DNA of 19,176 nucleotides from JBDUDR01 sp040002845 (GTDB taxonomy: Bacteria > Actinomycetota > Actinomycetes > Propionibacteriales > Nocardioidaceae), in the NCBI GenBank assembly GCA_040002845.1, contig JBDUDR010000043.1, positions 1-19,176 on the forward strand, read 5' to 3'. Shown here piece after piece: positions 14,447 to 19,176 of this stretch. Every line of letters begins with the position of its first letter. Positions within the stretch are counted from its first letter, which is position 1. A program made the translations under genes and the position numbers. The notes under the pieces were generated by a model that saw only the letters and a list, made by a program, of their open reading frames with translations, made no database searches and had not been told where the DNA came from.

Positions 14447-14545
14447 GTGATCGGCTTCCTCGTCGTCGGATTGGCCCTACTGTGGATGCTGGACTCGGAC
14501 CGGGCCATCGCAGAAGCAGGAAACACCGCGCCGACCGTGGTGTGA
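14447..14545 (+). pseudogene. Short transmembrane ORF, possible remnant of a membrane protein gene
   Basis: A 32-codon ORF in the 283-nt gap between the GDPD gene and rbpA reads MIGFLVVGLALLWMLDSD followed by RAIAEAGNTAPTVV. That is one membrane helix and a short polar tail, like the C-terminal end of a transporter. The frame is open upstream only to a TGA at 14414-14416, without a ribosome binding site before the GTG. It may be a decayed remnant or a genuine small membrane peptide. The rest of the gap holds the rbpA promoter and leader. Confidence 0.35.
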
Positions 14546-14562
14546 CCAAATCTGAGCTACCC

Positions 14563-14589
14563 GGGAATCTTGCGCCCCTGAGGGTCGTT
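14563..14589 (+). promoter_or_regulatory. Sigma-R-type (thiol stress) promoter of rbpA
   Basis: GGGAAT (14563-14568), then exactly 18 nt, then GTT (14587-14589). This is an exact match to the sigma-R consensus GGAAT-N18-GTT of Streptomyces, where rbpA is a known regulon member. It lies about 79 nt upstream of the rbpA start codon, leaving a leader of roughly 70 nt. Confidence 0.7.
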
Positions 14590-14667
14590 GCACCATATGA
14601 ACGGTGCCAGCGGGACCGGGATTTTAGTCGGGGAACAACGGGGAAACTGTCGACAGGGAGGTACCCC

Positions 14668-15054
14668 ATGTCGGAGCGGTCACTGCGAGGCGCGCGCCTT
14701 GGCGGTCAGAGTTTCGAAGACGAGCGGGGCGTGGAGTTCGCGCCGCGACAGAACGTCGCCTACGAATGCTCCAACGGACATGCCTTCCAGATTCCGATGG
14801 CGACCGAGGCTGACGTACCAACGATGTGGGAGTGCCCGCGCTGCGGTGCCGAGGCCAACCTTGTGAACGGTGGCGAACCCGAAGCCAAGAAGGAGAAGCC
14901 TCAGCGCACCCACTGGGACATGCTGCTCGAACGTCGATCGATCACCGAGCTGGAGGACATCTTGGCCGAGCGGCTCGCGCTGCTGCGCGGTGGCGAGATC
15001 GGTCCCGCCCATCTTCACCGCACTCGCAAGCCGACGGCGCGTCGCAGCGCCTGA
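14668..15054 (+). CDS. rbpA: RNA polymerase-binding protein RbpA
   Basis: This 128-residue RbpA is an actinobacteria-specific factor that binds RNA polymerase and principal sigma factors to stabilise open complexes. The N-terminal tail MSERSLRGARLGG and the linker FAPRQNVAYEC are typical. The core domain has C34, H38, C56 and C59 (CSNGH...CPRCG), the zinc-binding pattern. The C-terminal sigma-interaction domain contains RTHWDMLLERRSITELEDIL, almost invariant in the family, followed by a slightly long basic tail (RTRKPTARRSA). GGGAGG at 14656-14661 sets the ATG at 14668; longer in-frame versions run over the promoter. Expression is probably induced by thiol stress through the upstream sigma-R-like promoter. 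Confidence 0.96.
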   Translation: MSERSLRGARLGGQSFEDERGVEFAPRQNVAYECSNGHAFQIPMATEADVPTMWECPRCGAEANLVNGGEPEAKKEKPQRTHWDMLLERRSITELEDILAERLALLRGGEIGPAHLHRTRKPTARRSA

Positions 15055-15062
15055 GACACCCA

Positions 15063-15563
15063 TCACGACCGCCGGGTCGCGTCATTCTCCCCCGATGATG
15101 CGACCCGGCCTCCTTCTACGACCTCCCCATCGACCACGGAGGCGCTCGGTGGCCTGAAGCGGCTGTGCGAGCCCGCTACCACGTGGATGGTGCCGCGAGA
15201 CACCCGCCGCGCGATGTACGCCAGCAGCACCCGGCGCGCCAGCGGGCGAGTGAACGGCAGCACGCAGAAGAAACCGGCGACATCGGTGACGAACCCCGGC
15301 GTGACAAGCAACGTTCCGCCGACCAGCACAAGTGCCGCGTCCGCCAGCTCCTTGGCCGGGACACGTGCCTGGTTGAGCGACAGACGCAGCTCCTGCCAGG
15401 CCCGTCGTCCCTCACGCTTGAGCAGCCACACGCCGATCGCGCTCTCGATCAGCAACAACGCGACGGTCTGCCACACGCCGATCGCCTGACCGACCTGGAC
15501 GATCACATAGATCTCCACGATCGGCGTCAGCAGGAAAGCCAGCGCCACCCAGCCCCAGCGCAT
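15063..15563 (-). CDS. fxsA: FxsA family membrane protein
   Basis: This is a 166-residue inner-membrane protein of the FxsA family (the E. coli member relieves exclusion of phage T7 by F plasmid; the general function is unknown). It begins MRWGWVALAFLLTPIVEIYV, followed by the signature VGQAIGVWQTVALLL, then ESAIGVWLLKREG, a cytoplasmic helix, and ALVLVGGTLLVTPGFVTDVAG, which is the most conserved FxsA segment. The C-terminal tail is polar. ATG 15563 fits a GGAGG about 11 nt upstream; a TTG at 15572 is too close to that site. It converges on rbpA with only 8 nt between stop codons, and its last codons contain a strong hairpin. Confidence 0.88.
   Translation of the reverse strand: MRWGWVALAFLLTPIVEIYVIVQVGQAIGVWQTVALLLIESAIGVWLLKREGRRAWQELRLSLNQARVPAKELADAALVLVGGTLLVTPGFVTDVAGFFCVLPFTRPLARRVLLAYIARRVSRGTIHVVAGSHSRFRPPSASVVDGEVVEGGRVASSGENDATRRS
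15071..15109. terminator. 15-bp stem hairpin between convergent rbpA and fxsA
   Basis: GCCGGGTCGCGTCAT (15071-15085) pairs with ATGATGCGACCCGGC (15095-15109) over 15 bp, with a single G-U type pair and a 9-nt loop. On the rbpA strand it is followed by a pyrimidine-rich CTCCTTCT. It starts 16 nt after the rbpA stop but lies inside the fxsA coding sequence. Confidence 0.7.
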
Positions 15564-15568
15564 GCCGG

Positions 15569-16354
15569 TCAACCCCTCCGTCTGTCTGATCGGTGCGGAC
15601 GCGGTCTGCGGGCCACTTCGACGGCTTGACGCATGCGATGTCGGGCCCCCCAGTAACCGACTCGGACGAACGCCTCACCGACGATCGCCCGGTTCATCTT
15701 CGACTCGCCTCGAGTGCGCTCTACGAACTCGATGGGCACCTCGACCACCCGGAAGCCCGCGCGCACCGCCCGCCAGACCAGGTCGATCTGAAAGCAGTAT
15801 CCCGACGACGAAACAGTCGTCAGGTGGAGGCCTTCCAGCGTCGCCCGCCGCCACACTCGGTAACCACCGGTGGCGTCGGCGAGTCCGACGCCGAGCGCAA
15901 GGCGGGCGTAGCGGTTGCCGCCTCGCGACAGCACCTGACGAGACCGCGGCCAGTTGACCACCGAGCCACCCGGTACCCACCTCGACCCCAGCACCAGGTC
16001 GGCATGCTCGAGAGTGGCGAGCAGGCGTGGGAGCTGCTCAGGCTGGTGCGAGCCGTCGGCATCCATCTGGACGAGTACGTCGTAGCCGTGCGTAAGCGCC
16101 CAGCCGAAGGCACCGATGTACGCAACGCCGATGCCCTGCTTGCCCAACCGGTGCCGGACGAGAACCTGAGGATCCCGCTCGGCCAGCTTGTCGGCCAGCT
16201 CACCGGTCCCGTCAGGCGACGCGTCGTCCACCACCAGCACGTCGAAGCGGGGCACACACGTGCGCACTCGCGTGACGATGTCCTCCAGGTTGCCGGCTTC
16301 GTTGTACGTGGGGATCACGACAATGCCCTTGCCCAGATGTCGCCAGTCGCTCAT
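15569..16354 (-). CDS. ppm1: Polyprenol monophosphomannose synthase (GT2)
   Basis: This 261-residue glycosyltransferase family 2 enzyme is expected to transfer mannose from GDP-mannose to polyprenyl phosphate at the inner membrane. The product is the donor for lipomannan-type glycolipids and protein O-mannosylation. GT-A motifs: VVIPTYNEAGNL (12-23), VVDDASPDGTG (41-51) and QMDADGSHQPE (96-106), with the DxD metal site. GYCFQIDLVWRAVRAGFRVVEVPI and FVERTRGESKMN match dolichol-phosphate mannosyltransferases. It lacks the C-terminal membrane domain of GtrB-like enzymes. The start codon overlaps the lnt stop (ATGA), so lnt and ppm1 are translationally coupled; in M. tuberculosis the two domains are fused. 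The ORF continues upstream into lnt but without homology. Confidence 0.92.
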   Translation of the reverse strand: MSDWRHLGKGIVVIPTYNEAGNLEDIVTRVRTCVPRFDVLVVDDASPDGTGELADKLAERDPQVLVRHRLGKQGIGVAYIGAFGWALTHGYDVLVQMDADGSHQPEQLPRLLATLEHADLVLGSRWVPGGSVVNWPRSRQVLSRGGNRYARLALGVGLADATGGYRVWRRATLEGLHLTTVSSSGYCFQIDLVWRAVRAGFRVVEVPIEFVERTRGESKMNRAIVGEAFVRVGYWGARHRMRQAVEVARRPRPHRSDRRRG

Positions 16355-17901
16355 GAAGTGGGTTCCTCTGAAATGGGTTCCTCGCCCGGTGACCCCACGG
16401 TACGCGGCCAGCGTCGATAGATCACGCTGGCCGCCACCGCCAACAGGCCGGTCACGCTCAGCGTCCACTCGATCAACGCCCCGAACCGGGCAGCCGGTGT
16501 CAGGCCGGACTCGAGAGGCACCCGTCGGACCAGAACCGCCCGCGTTGCCGGCGAGGATTCGGCCAGCACCGTGCCGTCGGGTCCGACGATTCCGCTGATG
16601 CCGTCGGTGGAGGCTACCGCCACCGTCCGCCCGAACTCGATGGCCCGTAGCCTCGACATCTGCCACTGCTGGGGCAGCTGTGATGTGCCGAGGTAGGTCG
16701 CGTTGTTGGTCTGCACCACAAGTAGCTGGGCTCCCCCGTTCACCAGATCCCGCAACAGGTCGTCGTAGGCAACCTCGAAGCAGATTACGTCGCCGATGGT
16801 CGTTCCCGCGACCCGGAGGACACCGGGCCGGGCACCGGGGGCGAAGTCGATCGGGATCTGGTCCAGGGCACTGATGTGCGGGGCCAGCAGGGAGCGGAAG
16901 GGGACATACTCCCCGAACGGCACCAGGTGCCGCTTGACGTACTCCACGCCCGGCCCGGTCCGGGGGTCCCACACGATGCCCATGTTCAGCAGGTGGTCTC
17001 CGTCCGGCGCATCCACCACCGCCCCCACCAGCGTGGGCGCCCCCACATCCGCCACGGCGCCCGAAATGGCAGCTGCCGCCGCCTTGTCGGCGAACGGGTC
17101 GATGTCGGTGGAGTTCTCCGGCCAGATCACCAGATTGGGTCGTGGCAGCTGGCCGGATCGGATCGAGGCGGCCAGCTGGTGGGTGGCGCTCACGTGGTTG
17201 TTCAAGACGGCGCGTCGCTCGACGAATGCCTCCAACCCGCGGCCGGGCACGTTGCCTTGAACCACCGCGACCGTGAAGGTTGCAGCGGATGGAGAGGAGA
17301 CCGGCAGCAGCCAGCCAACGGTTACCAGGGCAGCGACCGAGGCGATGAGGAGCCCGGAGGCGGGCTCAACGCGTAGGCGCCAGACGGCGGCCAGGGCAAG
17401 GTTGACGATCAAGACCGCGATCCCGGTCAGCATGGCGACGCCACCGAGTCGTGCGTACGCAGCGAGTGGTGTTTCTCCCAATGCGAAAGCAAGCCTGCCC
17501 CAGGGCAGGCCGCCCCAGGGAATCGAGGCCTTGAGCTGCTCAGTCCCCACCCAGCAACAGGCGACCCACAGGGGCCAGCCCGGCCTGCCCACCACCACCG
17601 CGACGGCGACCCCGAGAAACCCGAAGAAGACGGCCTCGAGGGTCGACAGCGCGATCCACGCCGCCGGCCCTATCACCGTCAGCCAGGGCACCAAGGCCAG
17701 CGTGAACGAGAGACCGTACGCGAAGCCCACCAATGCAGCGGCCCGAACCCGGATGCCAGTGCAGACGACCGTGAGCCCGGCCACCGATGGTGCCAGCAGC
17801 CACCACTGGTCATATGGGGCGAACGCCACCGCCAGCGCGAGACCCAGCACCACCGCCGCGAGCACCCGGCCAACCAGCGGGATGGCGGGCATCGGCGGCA
17901 A
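16351..17901 (-). CDS. lnt: Apolipoprotein N-acyltransferase
   Basis: This 516-residue integral membrane enzyme adds the third acyl chain to the N-terminal Cys of lipoproteins. About seven or eight hydrophobic helices fill residues 5-205, followed by a carbon-nitrogen hydrolase domain. The Glu-Lys-Cys triad is visible: E262 in VIWPENS, K323 in YVKRHLVPFGEYVP and C374 in VICFEVAYDD. A TTG at 17901 is favoured as start because AAGGAG lies 6 nt upstream; ATG 17892 is the nearest alternative, and the longer open frame to 18078 covers structured leader sequence. The tail carries a duplicated 15-bp unit (EEPISEEPTS). Presence of an SBP lipoprotein in this window is consistent with an active pathway. 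Confidence 0.9.
   Translation of the reverse strand: MPPMPAIPLVGRVLAAVVLGLALAVAFAPYDQWWLLAPSVAGLTVVCTGIRVRAAALVGFAYGLSFTLALVPWLTVIGPAAWIALSTLEAVFFGFLGVAVAVVVGRPGWPLWVACCWVGTEQLKASIPWGGLPWGRLAFALGETPLAAYARLGGVAMLTGIAVLIVNLALAAVWRLRVEPASGLLIASVAALVTVGWLLPVSSPSAATFTVAVVQGNVPGRGLEAFVERRAVLNNHVSATHQLAASIRSGQLPRPNLVIWPENSTDIDPFADKAAAAAISGAVADVGAPTLVGAVVDAPDGDHLLNMGIVWDPRTGPGVEYVKRHLVPFGEYVPFRSLLAPHISALDQIPIDFAPGARPGVLRVAGTTIGDVICFEVAYDDLLRDLVNGGAQLLVVQTNNATYLGTSQLPQQWQMSRLRAIEFGRTVAVASTDGISGIVGPDGTVLAESSPATRAVLVRRVPLESGLTPAARFGALIEWTLSVTGLLAVAASVIYRRWPRTVGSPGEEPISEEPTS
16353..16382. repeat. 15-bp tandem duplication at the lnt/ppm1 junction
   Basis: TGAAGTGGGTTCCTC is followed by TGAAATGGGTTCCTC (14 of 15 identical), encoding EEPTS and EEPIS at the Lnt C-terminus immediately before the ATGA overlap with ppm1. 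Confidence 0.8.
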
Positions 17902-17913
17902 AAGCGACTCCTT

Positions 17914-17930
17914 GTTCGTGGACAACGAAC
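17914..17930. promoter_or_regulatory. Inverted repeat just upstream of the lnt ribosome binding site
   Basis: GTTCGT-GGACA-ACGAAC is a perfect 6-bp inverted repeat ending next to the lnt AAGGAG (minus strand). It could be a leader hairpin influencing ribosome access or a protein-binding site. Neither role is shown by sequence alone. Confidence 0.4.
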
Positions 17931-17952
17931 GGTACAACGGTGTCGTCAGCGA

Positions 17953-18038
17953 GGAAGAAGCCCGCGACCCTTCGGACCGAACGAGCACCGATTGGCTATC
18001 AGCGACCGTCCGTTGTCTACTGGGTACGGGCTTCTTCC
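17953..18038. repeat. 86-bp element bounded by a perfect 12-bp inverted repeat
   Basis: GGAAGAAGCCCG (17953-17964) is complementary to CGGGCTTCTTCC (18027-18038); a further ACCC/GGGT pairing extends the stem past a small bulge. The loop is about 50 nt and contains TTCGG-A-CCGAA (17971-17981). It occupies the 288-nt gap between kal and lnt, which otherwise shows nothing recognisable. Confidence 0.6.
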
Positions 18039-18189
18039 GTGTCACACCCCGACAGTGCGGGTACGGCTGGCGCGCCACGCGATGTGAGACCTGGATCCCG
18101 ACCCACTCACGCGGCCACCCAAGCGCCGACCCGACATGCTGGCCTGCTTTGGCGGACGCACGAAGATTGGCGCCTGGCCGGCCACCGTG

Positions 18190-18600
18190 TCAACTCCGGA
18201 TAGCCGGTGGGACCACCACGGTCCCGACGGCTGTGGTCGCGACCAGCGACTCCTCGAGCACCTCGGCAGCCGACTCTGCGAGGTCTGGTCGACCTCGGCA
18301 GATCACCGTGACCTTCAGCTCCAGCGTGCGACTCCTGGTACCGACCCGCGTCACCGATGCCTCGATCTCGACCACGTCCCCGGCCCGAATCGGCGCCTTG
18401 AACTGCACGTCCGAGTAGGACGCGAACAGCCCCTCGTCACCGTCGGTACGGATGCAGAGCTCGGTCGCGGCGTCTCCGAACAGAGCCAGGCTGTAGGCGC
18501 CGTCGACCAGATTGCCGGCGTAGTGGGCGTGAGAGTACGGAACGTACCGTCGATGTCTGACGGTGAGGCCGACCCGTGGATCGACCTCCTGCGCGGTCAC
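18190..18600 (-). CDS. kal: 3-aminobutyryl-CoA ammonia-lyase (hotdog fold)
   Basis: This 136-residue hotdog-fold protein resembles Kal of the lysine fermentation pathway, which removes ammonia from L-3-aminobutyryl-CoA to give crotonyl-CoA. Recognisable segments are HYAGNLVDGAYSLALFGD (26-43) and ATELCIRTDGDEGLFASYSD (44-63), followed by VQFKAPIRAGDVVEIEA and a strand-rich C-terminus. These distinguish it from ordinary thioesterases. The GTG start overlaps the kamE stop codon (GTGA), and the linkage to kamE strongly supports the assignment. A generic MaoC/thioesterase annotation is the alternative. It is the last gene visible in the operon; lnt lies 288 nt downstream on the same strand. Confidence 0.88.
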   Translation of the reverse strand: MTAQEVDPRVGLTVRHRRYVPYSHAHYAGNLVDGAYSLALFGDAATELCIRTDGDEGLFASYSDVQFKAPIRAGDVVEIEASVTRVGTRSRTLELKVTVICRGRPDLAESAAEVLEESLVATTAVGTVVVPPAIRS

Positions 18601-19176
18601 GCGGGTATCCTCTCGCTCGGGATCAGCGCGCTCACGAGATAGCTGGCCACCTCGCCGGGAGTCGTACCCCTGCCGAACACACGGTCCACCCCGAGCTCCG
18701 AAGCCATAGCCTCGTCGAACCGCGGGCCACCGATGATGAGCAACGGTCGGCGGTCAGCTGGGTAGGCCTCGCGGAAGGCCGCCGACATCTCCTTCGTATT
18801 GAGGATGTGTGCGTCACGCTGAGTGACGACCTGGGAGACGAGCACCGCGTCGGCGTTCTCCTGCTTGGTGCGGGCGACCAGCCGGGGCACGGAGAGCTGT
18901 GCTCCCATGTTGACGACGCGGAGCTCCCGGTAGTACTCCAGCCCCTTCTCACCGGCGAAACCCTTGATGTTCAAGATCGCGTCGATGCCGACGGTATGCG
19001 CGTCCGTCCCGATGCAGCCGCCGACCACGACGACTCGTCGCCGCAGTGACCGGCGGATCGCCAGGTTGACCTCCTTCGGCGATAGCAGTGGGTAGTCGCG
19101 TTCGAGGACCTCCACCTGGTCGAGGTCGACCAGGTGGTTGGAGGTGCCGTAGACCACGAAAAAGGTGTAGTCGGGG
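18597..19176 (-). CDS. kamE: Beta-lysine 5,6-aminomutase beta subunit (partial)
   Basis: This is the C-terminal ~190 residues of KamE, the cobalamin-binding subunit of (beta-/D-)lysine 5,6-aminomutase; the gene begins beyond the window edge. The in-window frame opens with DYTFFVVYG. The B12-binding motif DAHTVG lies at 18987-19004 (His is the lower axial cobalt ligand). Exactly 11 residues after that His lies the Lys of LNIKGFAG, matching the known spacing of His133 and Lys144, the PLP-binding lysine of this enzyme. The Rossmann-like domain continues with GAQLSVPRLV and IIGGPRFD. It migrates an amino group in lysine or beta-lysine catabolism together with a KamD subunit that must lie upstream, outside the window. 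Confidence 0.92.
   Translation of the reverse strand, partial: PDYTFFVVYGTSNHLVDLDQVEVLERDYPLLSPKEVNLAIRRSLRRRVVVVGGCIGTDAHTVGIDAILNIKGFAGEKGLEYYRELRVVNMGAQLSVPRLVARTKQENADAVLVSQVVTQRDAHILNTKEMSAAFREAYPADRRPLLIIGGPRFDEAMASELGVDRVFGRGTTPGEVASYLVSALIPSERIPA

Noticed and set aside
15593..16420. 275-codon plus-strand frame opposite ppm1
   Set aside because: Antisense shadow of a GT2 enzyme whose motifs are intact on the minus strand.
17273..18418. 381-codon plus-strand frame spanning lnt, the spacer and kal
   Set aside because: Crosses two well-supported minus-strand genes and encodes a Thr/Ala/Arg-rich sequence without domains.

Overview
The window is high-GC DNA from an actinomycete. The best markers are RbpA (an actinobacterial RNA polymerase-binding protein), separate but overlapping lnt and ppm1 genes, an actinobacterial Asp23/DUF2273/AmaP operon, GTG/TTG starts and several apparently leaderless promoters. 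The gene set would fit Propionibacteriales (Nocardioides-like), but that narrower placement is inference.

Region 1 (1-2940, + strand) is a compact seven-gene Asp23-type envelope-stress operon. It has three Asp23 or Asp23-like proteins, a short Arg-rich protein with a J-domain HPD motif, a DUF2273-like membrane peptide, and two two-helix membrane proteins (DUF6286-like and AmaP-like). Most reading frames overlap by 4-8 nt, and a hairpin follows the last gene.

Region 2 (2987-11813) looks accessory and catabolic. It holds a flavodoxin/FMN-reductase-like protein, an unusual XRE helix-turn-helix fused to a MurA-like enolpyruvyl transferase domain, a three-gene polar-amino-acid ABC importer, and a convergent two-gene unit. 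That unit encodes a GcvT-family aminomethyltransferase and a PYROXD2/phytoene-desaturase-like FAD oxidoreductase, and it is transcribed away from a TetR regulator. A reasonable inference is import of a small amine or amino acid, followed by oxidation and transfer of a one-carbon unit to folate. The substrate is not evident.

Region 3 (11857-15572) contains mostly housekeeping or stress genes: PPK2 polyphosphate kinase, a TFIIB-type zinc-ribbon protein, an unrecognised protein, a glycerophosphodiester phosphodiesterase, a short transmembrane ORF that may be a gene relic, rbpA behind an exact sigma-R-type promoter, and fxsA. A strong hairpin lies between the convergent rbpA and fxsA.

Region 4 (15569-17901, - strand) is lnt-ppm1, the lipoprotein N-acylation and polyprenyl-phospho-mannose pair. 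The genes overlap by 4 nt and are preceded by a structured leader. Region 5 (18190-19176, - strand) is the end of a beta-lysine degradation operon: kamE (B12/PLP aminomutase beta subunit, running off the window) and kal (3-aminobutyryl-CoA ammonia-lyase).

No rRNA, tRNA, CRISPR array, insertion sequence or prophage was recognised. No gene-free stretch exceeds 300 bases; the two longest (14385-14667 and 17902-18189) are described.
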